The notes beneath the pieces were generated by a model, which saw only the letters and a list, made by a program, of their open reading frames with translations, was not told the origin of the DNA and ran no database searches. From Streptomyces griseus subsp. griseus (GTDB taxonomy: Bacteria; Actinomycetota; Actinomycetes; Streptomycetales; Streptomycetaceae): a stretch of 64,000 nt of DNA. The DNA lies in assembly GCF_003610995.1 (NCBI RefSeq), contig NZ_CP032543.1, positions 4,340,001-4,404,000 of the forward strand. The letters are read 5' to 3'. Of the stretch, positions 1 to 8,366 are shown piece by piece. Within the stretch, counting starts at the first letter, position 1. Each line of letters starts with the position of its first letter. A program made the position numbers and the translations under genes.

Positions 1-1
1 G

Positions 2-304
2 CTCCCGCTCGGCATCTGGGAGTCCGGCGCCAAGCTCACGGTCCCCTCCACCCTGGCGCTCGGCGCGGCGGTGGCGGTCCTGAGCTCGGTGCTCCCGTAC
101 ACCCTGGAACTCATGGCCCTGCGCCGCCTCCCCGCCTCCACGTTCGCGGTCATGATGAGCCTGGAACCGGCGATCGCGGCCACGGCGGGCTTCCTGATCC
201 TGAACCAGGCCCTCTCCACGACGGACGCCCTCGCCATCGCCCTGGTCATCGGGGCGAGCATGGGCGCGGTGCGCAGCCAGACGGGGGCGCGGCGGGAGGG
301 GTGA
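2..304 (+). CDS. EamA/RhtA-type transporter, C-terminal part
   Basis: The reading frame is open from the window edge, so the start lies upstream and only about 100 residues are visible. They contain three hydrophobic segments. One holds the motif VLPYTLELMALRRLPAS followed by MMSLEPAIAA, which is characteristic of the last EamA repeat in RhtA-like (drug/metabolite superfamily) inner-membrane exporters of threonine/homoserine-type substrates. The tail after the last membrane segment is short and basic (GARREG). The substrate cannot be read from this fragment. The family call is firm; the RhtA subgroup is likely. Confidence 0.85.
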   Translation, partial: LPLGIWESGAKLTVPSTLALGAAVAVLSSVLPYTLELMALRRLPASTFAVMMSLEPAIAATAGFLILNQALSTTDALAIALVIGASMGAVRSQTGARREG

Positions 305-332
305 GGGAGGAGGCCTCAGCTGTCGGCGCCGG

Positions 333-767
333 TCACCCTGTGCAGGGCGCCTTGAGGTTCGTGACGGAGTCGGCGAGTTCGGCCGGGTGTGCGGGCCACC
401 CCGTCCGGTGCCAGTGTTCGATCCGCCAGGAGAGCCGGTGCGGTCACAGGGCGGTGGTGGGCAGCTCCTGTACGGGGAGCCAGGCGAGGGTGCCGCCATG
501 GGTGTCGAGCGCCTCGGGGGAGCCGGTGCTCCCCTCGGCCGCCCTGCGGACGTAGTGCTCGTGCCGCCCCCCTCCGGACACGCGCCACCTCGCGCCGTAC
601 GCTCCCGCGCAGCCCGGTCTCCTCGCTCAGCTCCCGTACGGCGGCCTCCCCGGGGGTGCCGCCGTACCGGGAAAGGCGTAGCGGACGGATCCGCCCTCGC
701 CGCGCTCCTCCAGGATGAGCCGGTCGCCGTCGAAGTGCGGCTCCACCAGGTGCGGTTCGGCAGTCAT
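333..767 (-). pseudogene. Nudix hydrolase remnant, frameshifted
   Basis: From ATG at 767 the minus strand encodes MTAEPHLVEPHFDGDRLILEE, a normal Nudix start. The frame then runs off before the Nudix box. Shifting frame near 650-660 recovers PGEAAVRELSEETGL, the core of the Nudix box (GX5EX7REUXEEXGU). A second shift near 575-590 returns to the original frame and gives GTLAWLPVQELP, the usual C-terminal Nudix motif. An in-frame TGA follows, and the frame then continues to a stop at 333. Two frameshifts and one nonsense codon make this a decayed gene, unless several base calls are wrong. The original was probably an 8-oxo-dGTPase/MutT-like protein of about 145 residues. Confidence 0.75.
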
Positions 768-875
768 CGGCGGAGATGAGCAGCGGTGCCGGATGGCAGC
801 CGGTCCCGGGAACGGGAACCGGACACCGGTCGGCCCCTCCGCCCGCCCCACCTGGCTGACGGGCTGAAAATCATG

Positions 876-887
876 CAAGCACGCTTG
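876..887. promoter_or_regulatory. Palindromic operator before acyl-CoA operon
   Basis: CAAGCACGCTTG is an inverted repeat (CAAGC-AC-GCTTG) lying 61 bp upstream of the GTG of the first operon gene, in a locally AT-richer stretch. TetR-type regulators of actinobacterial fatty-acid and branched-chain catabolism often bind such AAGC/GCTT palindromes. The last gene of this operon encodes a TetR protein, so autoregulation through this site is a reasonable inference. Confidence 0.5.
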
Positions 888-948
888 ATTGTTTCTCGGT
901 CCGCTGCCATGCTCCTGGGCACCACACCCGGTCCCGAGGGGAGCGCAC

Positions 949-1755
949 GTGTCCGATGTCGCAGCGGTGGTCGACGATCTGCGCGAGGAGAGCGACGAAC
1001 TCGACGCGCTGGTGGGCGCCTTGGCGGCGGACCGATGGCGCGACCGGACGCCCGCCGAAGGGTGGACCGTCGCCCATCAGATCGCCCACCTGACCTGGAC
1101 CGACGAGGTCGCGCTGCTGGCGGCCACCGAGCCTGCCCGGTTCGGCGACGAGGTGGCCAAGGCGCTCGCCGCCCCCGAGTCCTTCGTCGACGAGGCCGCC
1201 GAGGCCGTGGCCGTCGCCCACGCCCCGGACGCCCTGCTCGCCCGGTGGCGGGACGGGCGGCAGCGGTTGGGCAAGGTGCTGCGGGACGCCCCCGCCGGGA
1301 CCCGGATCCCCTGGTACGGGCCGCCGATGAGCGTCGCGTCCATGGCGACCGCCCGGCTCATGGAGACCTGGGCTCACGGCCAGGACATCGCCGACGCCCT
1401 CGGTGCCACCCGCGCCCCCACCGCCCGCCTGCGGCATGTCGCGCGGATCGGGGTGCGGGCCCGGGACTACGCCTACGCGGTACGCGGCATCACGGCGCCC
1501 CTGGAGGAGTTCCGCGTCGAACTGGTGGCTCCCGGAGGCGAGTTGATCGCGTACGGCCCCGAGGGTGCCGCCCAGCGTGTCACCGGCCCGCTCCTCGACT
1601 TCTGCCTCCTGGTCACCCAGCGAGCCCACCGGTCCGACCTCGCGGTCACCGCCGAGGGGCGCGAGGCCGACCAGTGGCTCGGGATCGCCCAGGCCTTCGC
1701 CGGACCTCCCGGCCCGGGTCGCCTGCCCCGCGCGGAGCAGGACGGCCACCGATGA
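949..1755 (+). CDS. TIGR03084-family metal-binding protein
   Basis: A 268-residue protein of the DinB / maleylpyruvate-isomerase-like fold, recognised from the N-terminal motif HQIAHLTWTDEVALL and the later ETWAHGQDIADALG, whose His and Asp residues normally hold a divalent metal. The family is found in actinobacterial acyl-CoA degradation operons, but its reaction is not established; mycothiol-dependent chemistry is often proposed. I chose GTG 949 because it follows GAGGGGAGC and gives the usual MSDVAAVV start; the frame is open further upstream but without a ribosome site. The stop overlaps the next ATG by 4 bp, so it is the first gene of the operon. Confidence 0.85.
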   Translation: MSDVAAVVDDLREESDELDALVGALAADRWRDRTPAEGWTVAHQIAHLTWTDEVALLAATEPARFGDEVAKALAAPESFVDEAAEAVAVAHAPDALLARWRDGRQRLGKVLRDAPAGTRIPWYGPPMSVASMATARLMETWAHGQDIADALGATRAPTARLRHVARIGVRARDYAYAVRGITAPLEEFRVELVAPGGELIAYGPEGAAQRVTGPLLDFCLLVTQRAHRSDLAVTAEGREADQWLGIAQAFAGPPGPGRLPRAEQDGHR

Positions 1756-3485
1756 ACGGCGCCCCCGCCCCCGCGCCCCTCCGGATCGGCAACGCCTCCG
1801 GCTTCTACGGGGACCGCTTCGACGCCGTACGCGAGATGCTCACCGGCGGCACTCTCTCCGTCCTCACCGGTGACTATCTGGCCGAGCTGACCATGCTCAT
1901 CCTCGGCCGCAGCCGCCTCAGGGACCCGGAGAAGGGGTACGCCACCACCTTCCTGCGCCAGCTCGAAGAAGGCCTCGGCCTCGCCCACGAGCGCGGGGTG
2001 AAGATCGTCACCAATGCGGGCGGTCTCAACCCGGCCGGCCTCGCCGATGCTGTGCGAAAGCTGGCGGCCAAGGTGGGGGTCCCGGTCACCGTGGCCCACG
2101 TCGAGGGCGACAGCCTGCCCGTGCCGGACGGGTTCCTCACCGCCAACGCCTATCTCGGCGGCGCCGGGATCGCCGCCTGCCTGCGGGCCGGGGCGGACGT
2201 CGTCGTCACCGGCCGGGTCACCGACGCGGCCCTCGTCACCGGCCCGGCCGCCGCCCACTTCGGCTGGGGGCCCGACGACCTGGACGCGCTCGCGGGGGCC
2301 GTGGTCGCCGGGCACGTCCTGGAGTGCGGTACGCAGGCGACCGGCGGGAACTACGCCTTCTTCGGCGACCACGACATCCGCCGCCCCGGCTTTCCGCTCG
2401 CCGAGATCCATGCCGACGGCTCCTGTGTCATCACCAAGCACGACGGTACGGGAGGCGTCGTCGACCTGGGCACGGTCACCGCCCAGCTCCTGTACGAGAC
2501 CGGCGGAGCCCGGTACGCCGGACCCGACGTCACCGCCCGCCTCGACACCGCACGGCTCACCTCCGACGGCCCGGACCGGGTCCGCATCGACGGGGTGCGC
2601 GGCGAGGCCCCGCCGCCCACGCTCAAGGCCGGGCTCACCCGGCTCGGCGGCTGGCGCAACGAGGTCGTGTTCGTCCTCACCGGCCTGGACATCGAGGCCA
2701 AGGCCCGCCTGGTGCGGGACCAGTTCGCCGACGCCCTGGAGCGGGGCGGTGGGCGGCCGCCGGCCGAGGTGCGCTGGGAGCTGGCCCGGACCGACCGCCC
2801 CGACGCCGACACCGAGGAGCGGGCCAGTGCCCTGCTCCGGCTCGTCGTCCGCGACCAGGACGCCGACGCGGTGGGCCGGACCGTCTCCGGGGCCGCCGTC
2901 GAACTGGCCCTCGGCAGCTATCCGGGCTTCCACGTCACCGCCCCACCCGGAAAGGGCGCGCCCTACGGGGTGTTCGAAGCGATCCACGTACCGGCCGGGG
3001 AGGTCGCGCACGCCGCCGTGCTGCCGGACGGGACCCGCGAGTTCGTGGAACCACCTTCCCGGACGCAGGAGTTGGCTGCCGTGGACGCACCGCCGCTCCC
3101 CTCCCCGTACCCCTCGGGTCACCCCACCCGCCGCGCCCCCCTCGGGCTCGTCGCGGGCGCCCGCAGCGGGGACAAGGGCGGTGACGCCAACGTGGGTCTC
3201 TGGGTGCGCGACGACGACGCGTGGCGGTGGCTGGCCCACGAGCTGACCGTGGGGCGGCTGAAGGAACTCCTGCCGGAGACCGCCGAACTGACCGTCGTAC
3301 GCCATGTCCTGCCCAACCTGCGTGCCCTGAACTTCACCGTCCACGGCCTCCTGGGGGAGGGCGTCGCCGCGCAGGCCCGGTTCGACCCGCAGGCCAAGGC
3401 GCTGGGGGAGTGGCTGCGGTCGCGGTGGCTGCCCATCCCCGTGGCCCTGCTGGAAGGCGTCCCCGTACCGGAGGTATCCGTATGA
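1752..3485 (+). CDS. AtuA-like protein (DUF1446)
   Basis: A 577-residue protein of the AtuA family, named for the acyclic terpene utilisation cluster of Pseudomonas. The N-terminal DUF1446 domain starts IGNASGFYGDRFDAVREML, and the C-terminal domain carries GARSGDKGGDANVGLWV, both diagnostic. The exact reaction of AtuA is unresolved; in its operons it is thought to act on a CoA-bound intermediate next to the carboxylase step. It overlaps its upstream neighbour and the downstream carboxylase gene by 4 bp each, implying translational coupling. The pairing with a carboxylase suggests geranyl-CoA-like or methylcrotonyl-CoA-like branched substrates, which is inference. Confidence 0.88.
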   Translation: MNGAPAPAPLRIGNASGFYGDRFDAVREMLTGGTLSVLTGDYLAELTMLILGRSRLRDPEKGYATTFLRQLEEGLGLAHERGVKIVTNAGGLNPAGLADAVRKLAAKVGVPVTVAHVEGDSLPVPDGFLTANAYLGGAGIAACLRAGADVVVTGRVTDAALVTGPAAAHFGWGPDDLDALAGAVVAGHVLECGTQATGGNYAFFGDHDIRRPGFPLAEIHADGSCVITKHDGTGGVVDLGTVTAQLLYETGGARYAGPDVTARLDTARLTSDGPDRVRIDGVRGEAPPPTLKAGLTRLGGWRNEVVFVLTGLDIEAKARLVRDQFADALERGGGRPPAEVRWELARTDRPDADTEERASALLRLVVRDQDADAVGRTVSGAAVELALGSYPGFHVTAPPGKGAPYGVFEAIHVPAGEVAHAAVLPDGTREFVEPPSRTQELAAVDAPPLPSPYPSGHPTRRAPLGLVAGARSGDKGGDANVGLWVRDDDAWRWLAHELTVGRLKELLPETAELTVVRHVLPNLRALNFTVHGLLGEGVAAQARFDPQAKALGEWLRSRWLPIPVALLEGVPVPEVSV

Positions 3486-5080
3486 CCGTCCTGCCCACCG
3501 GGATCGACACCAACAGCCCTGAATACGCCGCGAACCGGGCCGCGCTGCTGGCCAAGCTCGCCGAGCTGGAGGCCGAGCACGCCAAGGCGCTCGCGGGTGG
3601 CGGCGAGAAGTACGTGACCCGGCACCGCGAGCGAGGCAAGCTCCCGGCCCGCGAGCGGATCGAGTTGCTGGTCGACCCCGACACCCCGTTCCTGGAGCTG
3701 TCGCCGCTGGCCGCCTGGGGCAGTGACTACGCGGTCGGCGCCTCGCTCATCACGGGCATCGGGGTGGTGGAGGGCGTCGAGTGCCTGATCACCGCCAACG
3801 ACCCGACCGTACGCGGCGGGGCCTCGAACCCCTGGACGCTGAAGAAGGCCCTGCGCGCCAACGAGATCGCCTTCGCCAACCGGCTCCCGTGCATCAGCCT
3901 GGTGGAGTCGGGCGGCGCCGACCTGCCGTCGCAGAAGGAGATCTTCATCCCGGGCGGGGCGCTGTTCCGGGACATCACACGGCTCTCGGCCGCCGGAATC
4001 CCCACCGTGGCCGTGGTGTTCGGCAACTCCACCGCCGGAGGCGCGTACGTCCCCGGCATGTCCGACCACGCCGTGATGATCCGGGAGCGCTCCAAGGTCT
4101 TCCTGGGCGGACCGCCGCTGGTGAAGATGGCGACCGGTGAGGAGAGCGACGACGAGTCCCTGGGCGGGGCCGAGATGCACGCCCGTACGTCGGGGCTCGC
4201 CGACCACTTCGCCGTCGACGAGCAGGACGCGATCCGCCAGGCCCGGCGCATCGTCGCCCGCTTCAACTGGCGCAAGGCACACGCCGATCCGGGTCCCGCC
4301 GAGCCGCCGAAGTACGACGAGGACGAGCTGCTCGGGATCGTGCCGGGCGACCTGAAGGTGCCGTTCGACCCGCGCGAGGTGATCGCCCGGCTGGTCGACG
4401 GCTCGGACTTCGACGCGTTCAAGCCGCTGTACGGGACGAGCCTGGTCACGGGCTGGGCCCGGTTGCACGGGTACCCGGTCGGGGTCCTCGCCAACGCGCA
4501 GGGCGTGCTGTTCAGCGAGGAGTCGCAGAAGGCCGCCCAGTTCATCCAGTTGGCGAATCAGCGGGACATTCCGCTGCTCTTCCTCCACAACACCACCGGC
4601 TACATGGTCGGCAAGGAGTACGAGCAGGGCGGCATCATCAAGCACGGCGCGATGATGATCAACGCGGTGGCGAACTCCCGGGTCCCGCATCTGTCGGTCC
4701 TGATGGGCGCCTCGTACGGGGCCGGGCACTACGGCATGTGCGGGCGCGCCTACGACCCGCGCTTCCTCTTCGCCTGGCCGAGCAGCAAGTCCGCCGTCAT
4801 GGGGCCGCAGCAGCTCGCGGGCGTCCTCTCCATCGTGGCCCGCGCGTCGGCCGCCGCGAAGGGGATGCCGTACGACGACGAGGCGGACGCCGGGCTGCGC
4901 GCCATGGTGGAGCAGCAGATCGAGGCCGAGTCGCTGCCGATGTTCCTGTCCGGGCGGCTGTACGACGACGGGGTGATCGACCCACGCGACACCCGGACCG
5001 TGCTCGGGATGTGCCTGTCCGCGATCCACACCGCACCGGTCGAGGGCGCCCGTGGCGGCTTCGGCGTCTTCCGAATGTGA
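3482..5080 (+). CDS. Acyl-CoA carboxylase beta (carboxyltransferase)
   Basis: A 532-residue carboxyltransferase subunit of a biotin-dependent acyl-CoA carboxylase (methylcrotonyl-/geranyl-CoA carboxylase type). It transfers carboxyl from carboxybiotin to the acyl-CoA. Visible crotonase-fold signatures are VESGGADLPSQ, FGNSTAGGAYVPGMSD and GGPPLVKMATGE in the N-terminal half, and GASYGAGHYGMCGRAYDPRF in the C-terminal half, where the Gly-rich turns form the oxyanion holes. Length is typical. It overlaps the AtuA gene by 4 bp and is followed after 7 bp by the alpha subunit gene. The AtuA neighbour favours a branched or terpenoid acyl-CoA over acetyl- or propionyl-CoA. Confidence 0.92.
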   Translation: MTVLPTGIDTNSPEYAANRAALLAKLAELEAEHAKALAGGGEKYVTRHRERGKLPARERIELLVDPDTPFLELSPLAAWGSDYAVGASLITGIGVVEGVECLITANDPTVRGGASNPWTLKKALRANEIAFANRLPCISLVESGGADLPSQKEIFIPGGALFRDITRLSAAGIPTVAVVFGNSTAGGAYVPGMSDHAVMIRERSKVFLGGPPLVKMATGEESDDESLGGAEMHARTSGLADHFAVDEQDAIRQARRIVARFNWRKAHADPGPAEPPKYDEDELLGIVPGDLKVPFDPREVIARLVDGSDFDAFKPLYGTSLVTGWARLHGYPVGVLANAQGVLFSEESQKAAQFIQLANQRDIPLLFLHNTTGYMVGKEYEQGGIIKHGAMMINAVANSRVPHLSVLMGASYGAGHYGMCGRAYDPRFLFAWPSSKSAVMGPQQLAGVLSIVARASAAAKGMPYDDEADAGLRAMVEQQIEAESLPMFLSGRLYDDGVIDPRDTRTVLGMCLSAIHTAPVEGARGGFGVFRM

Positions 5081-5087
5081 GGCCCGG

Positions 5088-7070
5088 ATGACCATTTCGA
5101 CCCTTCTCGTCGCCAACCGGGGCGAGATCGCCTGCCGGATCTTCCGCACCTGCCGTGACCTGGGCATCACCACGGTCGCCGTGTACTCCGACGCGGACGC
5201 CGCCGCCCTCCACGTCCGCGAGGCGGACCTCGCCGTGCGGCTGCCGGGGTCCGCCCCCGCCGACACCTATCTGCGCGGCGACCTCGTCGTGGCCGCGGCC
5301 CTGGCCGCCGGGGCGGACGCCGTGCATCCCGGCTACGGCTTCCTCTCCGAGAACGCCGCGTTCGCCGCCGCCGTGCGGGACGCGGGGCTCACGTGGATCG
5401 GTCCGCCGGTGAAAGCCATTGAGCTGATGGCGTCCAAGACCCGGGCCAAGGAGCTGATGGCCGGGGCCGGGGTGCCGCTGCTGGCCCCCGTGGACCCGGC
5501 GACGGCCACCGGGGACGATCTGCCGCTGCTGCTGAAGGCGGCGTCGGGCGGGGGCGGGCGCGGTATGCGGATCGTCCGCGAACTCGACTCGCTTCCGGCT
5601 GAGTTGCTGGCCGCTGCCGCCGAGGCCGCGTCCGCCTTCGGGGACGGTGAAGTCTTCGCGGAGCCGTACGTGGAGCGGGGCCGGCACGTCGAGGTGCAGG
5701 TCATGGCGGACGCGTACGACACCGTGTGGGCCCTCGGGACCCGGGACTGCTCGCTCCAGCGCCGCCACCAGAAGGTCATCGAGGAGGCCCCGGCGCCCGG
5801 CCTGGACGACGCGCTGCGGACCCGGCTCCACGAGGCGGCGGTGACGGCCGCGCGGGCGGTCGGGTACCGGGGGGCGGGGACCGTGGAGTTCCTGGTCTCC
5901 GCCGGGGGCAGGCTGTACTTCCTGGAGATGAACACCCGCCTCCAGGTCGAACACCCGGTGACGGAGGCCGTGTTCGGGGTGGACCTGGTGGCGCTCCAAC
6001 TGCGGGTGGCGGAGGGGGAGCCGCTGGACGTCGTGGTTCCCGCGGCCTCGGGACACGCCGTCGAGGCCCGGCTCTACGCCGAGGACCCCGCGCGCGACTG
6101 GCAGCCGCAGACCGGAGCGCTGCGCACACTGGAGGTGCCGGACGGGCCAGGCCTGCGCCTGGACACCGGATACACCGGCGGCGACACCATCGGCGTCCAC
6201 TACGACCCGATGCTGGCCAAGGTCATCGCCCACGCCCCGACGCGCACGGAGGCGGCACGCCTGCTGGCCGGGGCTCTGGAGCGTGCCCGTATCCACGGCC
6301 CGGTCACCAACAGGGCCCTTCTCGTGCGGTCGTTGCGCCACCCGGACTTCGTGGCGGCCCGCCTCGACACCGGCTTCTACGACCGGAACCTGGCCGACCT
6401 CACCGCCCCAGGGTCCGGCGACCCCGCCACGGCCGCCCTCGCCGCCGCCCTCGCGGAAGCCGTACGCGCCACGAGCGCCCCGGGCCCCGCCCCCACCCGC
6501 TTCGGTGCCTGGCGCAACGTCCCCTCGCAGCCCCAGGCCAAGCGCTACCGCAGCGAACCGGACGGCACCGAGCACGAGATCGCCTACCGCACCCCGCGCA
6601 CCGGCATCCCGGAACCGCACGACGCCCCCGGCGTCCGGGTCCTGACCGCCACCCCGGACCACGTCACCCTCGAACTCGACCGCCTCACACGGCACTTCAC
6701 GATCACCACCGAGCGCGACCGCCTCTACGTGGACACCGCCGGAGCCTCGTACACCTTCACCGCCCTGCCCCGCTTCACCGACCCCGCGACGCAGACCGAC
6801 CCCGGCTCGCTCCTCGCCCCCATGCCCGGCACCGTCGTCCGCCTCGCGGAAGGGCTGGCGCCCGGGACCGTGGTCGAGGCCGGGCAACCGCTGATCTGGC
6901 TGGAGGCGATGAAGATGGAGCACCGCGTCCTCGCCCCCGCCTCCGGCACCCTCACCGCCCTGCACGCCGCCCCCGGCCACCAGGTCGAGGTGGGCGCCCT
7001 GCTCGCCGTGGTCCAGGAGGACCTGGGCCCCGCCCCCGTAACCGCATCCGTACCGGAGGAGAACGCATGA
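5088..7070 (+). CDS. Acyl-CoA carboxylase alpha (biotin carboxylase + BCCP)
   Basis: A 660-residue alpha subunit that carboxylates its own biotin using ATP and bicarbonate. It starts LLVANRGEIACRIFRTC (biotin carboxylase N-domain). It has the ATP-grasp glycine loop ASGGGGRGMRIV near residue 150, the RDCSLQRRHQKVIEEAP segment and EMNTRLQVEHPVTEA near residue 280. The C-terminal carrier domain ends in the biotinylation motif EAMKMEH, with the target lysine at residue 609. Start ATG 5088 fits the upstream spacing. The stop overlaps the acyl-CoA dehydrogenase start by 4 bp. Confidence 0.93.
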   Translation: MTISTLLVANRGEIACRIFRTCRDLGITTVAVYSDADAAALHVREADLAVRLPGSAPADTYLRGDLVVAAALAAGADAVHPGYGFLSENAAFAAAVRDAGLTWIGPPVKAIELMASKTRAKELMAGAGVPLLAPVDPATATGDDLPLLLKAASGGGGRGMRIVRELDSLPAELLAAAAEAASAFGDGEVFAEPYVERGRHVEVQVMADAYDTVWALGTRDCSLQRRHQKVIEEAPAPGLDDALRTRLHEAAVTAARAVGYRGAGTVEFLVSAGGRLYFLEMNTRLQVEHPVTEAVFGVDLVALQLRVAEGEPLDVVVPAASGHAVEARLYAEDPARDWQPQTGALRTLEVPDGPGLRLDTGYTGGDTIGVHYDPMLAKVIAHAPTRTEAARLLAGALERARIHGPVTNRALLVRSLRHPDFVAARLDTGFYDRNLADLTAPGSGDPATAALAAALAEAVRATSAPGPAPTRFGAWRNVPSQPQAKRYRSEPDGTEHEIAYRTPRTGIPEPHDAPGVRVLTATPDHVTLELDRLTRHFTITTERDRLYVDTAGASYTFTALPRFTDPATQTDPGSLLAPMPGTVVRLAEGLAPGTVVEAGQPLIWLEAMKMEHRVLAPASGTLTALHAAPGHQVEVGALLAVVQEDLGPAPVTASVPEENA

Positions 7071-8227
7071 GCACCGTCCTCGAAACCGAAGAGCACCAGG
7101 CGCTGCGCGCCGCCGTCGCCGCCCTCGGAAAGCGCTACGGGCGCGACTACATGACCACCGTCATCCGCGAGGGCTCCCACACCCACGAGCTGTGGGCGGA
7201 GGCCGCCAAGCTCGGCTACCTCGGCGTGAACCTCCCCGAGGAGTACGGGGGCGGGGGCGGAGGTATGGCCGAACTGTCGATCGTGCTGGAGGAGTTGGGG
7301 GCTGCCGGCTCGCCGCTCCTCATGATGATCGTGTCCCCGGCGATCTGCGGCACGGTCATCGCCCGCTTCGGCACGGACGGGCAGAAGCGGCAGTGGCTGC
7401 CCGGCCTCGCCGACGGCACCCTCACCATGGCCTTCGGGATCACCGAACCCGACGCCGGGTCCAACTCCCACCGGATCACGACCACCGCCCGCCGCGACGG
7501 CGACGGCTGGGTCCTCACCGGCCGCAAGGTCTTCGTCTCCGGCGTCGACATAGCCGACGCGACCCTGATCGTGGGCCGCACCGAGGACGCCCGGTCGGGG
7601 AAGCTGAAGCCCTGTCTCTTCATCGTTCCGCGCGACGCCGAGGGCTTCGGGCGTCACCAGATCGACATGGAACTCCACGCCCCGGAGAAGCAGTTCGAGC
7701 TGGTCCTGGACGAGGTACGGCTGCCCGCCGACGCCCTGGTCGGCGACGAGGACGCGGGGCTGCTCCAGCTCTTCGCGGGGCTGAACCCCGAGCGGATCAT
7801 GACGGCCGCGTTCGGGATCGGGATGGGCCGGTTCGCGCTCGGCAAGGCCGTCGAGTACGCCCGCACCCGCCAGGTCTGGAAGGCCCCGATCGGCGCCCAC
7901 CAGGCCATCGCGCACCCGCTGGCCACCGCGCACATCGACCTGGAGCTGTCGCGCCTGATGATGCAGAAGGCCGCCCGGCTCTACGACGACGGCGACGACA
8001 TCGGGGCGGGCGAGGCGGCGAACATGGCGAAATACGCGGCCGGCGAGGCGTGCGTGAAGGCGGTCGACCAGGCGGTGCACACGCTCGGCGGCAACGGGCT
8101 GACCCGCGAGTACGGGCTCGCCTCCCTGATCACCGCCTCCCGGGTGGCCCGGATCGCGCCGGTCAGCCGGGAGATGATCCTGAACTACGTCTCGCACCAG
8201 TCGCTCGGCCTGCCGAAGTCGTACTAG
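7067..8227 (+). CDS. Acyl-CoA dehydrogenase
   Basis: A 386-residue FAD-dependent acyl-CoA dehydrogenase. The N-terminal helical domain is followed by the FAD/substrate motif AFGITEPDAGSNSHRI, the mid-domain segment GRKVFVSGVDIADA, and the C-terminal helical domain with GGNGLTREYGLASLI. It introduces an alpha-beta double bond into an acyl-CoA. Position between the carboxylase and the ligase/hydratase genes puts it in a branched or terpenoid acyl-CoA pathway. It overlaps the alpha subunit gene by 4 bp. A strong hairpin follows at 8312-8338, so the downstream genes may be attenuated. Confidence 0.92.
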   Translation: MSTVLETEEHQALRAAVAALGKRYGRDYMTTVIREGSHTHELWAEAAKLGYLGVNLPEEYGGGGGGMAELSIVLEELGAAGSPLLMMIVSPAICGTVIARFGTDGQKRQWLPGLADGTLTMAFGITEPDAGSNSHRITTTARRDGDGWVLTGRKVFVSGVDIADATLIVGRTEDARSGKLKPCLFIVPRDAEGFGRHQIDMELHAPEKQFELVLDEVRLPADALVGDEDAGLLQLFAGLNPERIMTAAFGIGMGRFALGKAVEYARTRQVWKAPIGAHQAIAHPLATAHIDLELSRLMMQKAARLYDDGDDIGAGEAANMAKYAAGEACVKAVDQAVHTLGGNGLTREYGLASLITASRVARIAPVSREMILNYVSHQSLGLPKSY

Positions 8228-8311
8228 AACCCGCGGCGGACCGGACCCGTCCGACCTCTCCCCCTTTCCCGCCCCCAGGGGCGATTCTGACTCTCCACAC
8301 CCGCACGGCGT

Positions 8312-8338
8312 CCCGCGCCGCCTCCCGGGCGGCGCGGG
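8312..8338 (+). terminator. 11-bp GC hairpin between operon genes
   Basis: CCCGCGCCGCC and GGCGGCGCGGG form a perfect 11-bp stem around a 5-base loop in the 139-bp gap between the dehydrogenase and the ligase. There is no T tract, as is common in Streptomyces. It may be a partial terminator or an mRNA stability element inside the operon. Confidence 0.5.
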
Positions 8339-8366
8339 GCCACCGCGACGACAGGGGTTGACCGCC

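Noticed and set aside
786..1751. Upstream extension of the AtuA frame into the TIGR03084 gene.
   Set aside because: Arg/Gly/Pro-rich shadow translation; the ATG at 1752 in a 4-bp overlap is the natural start.
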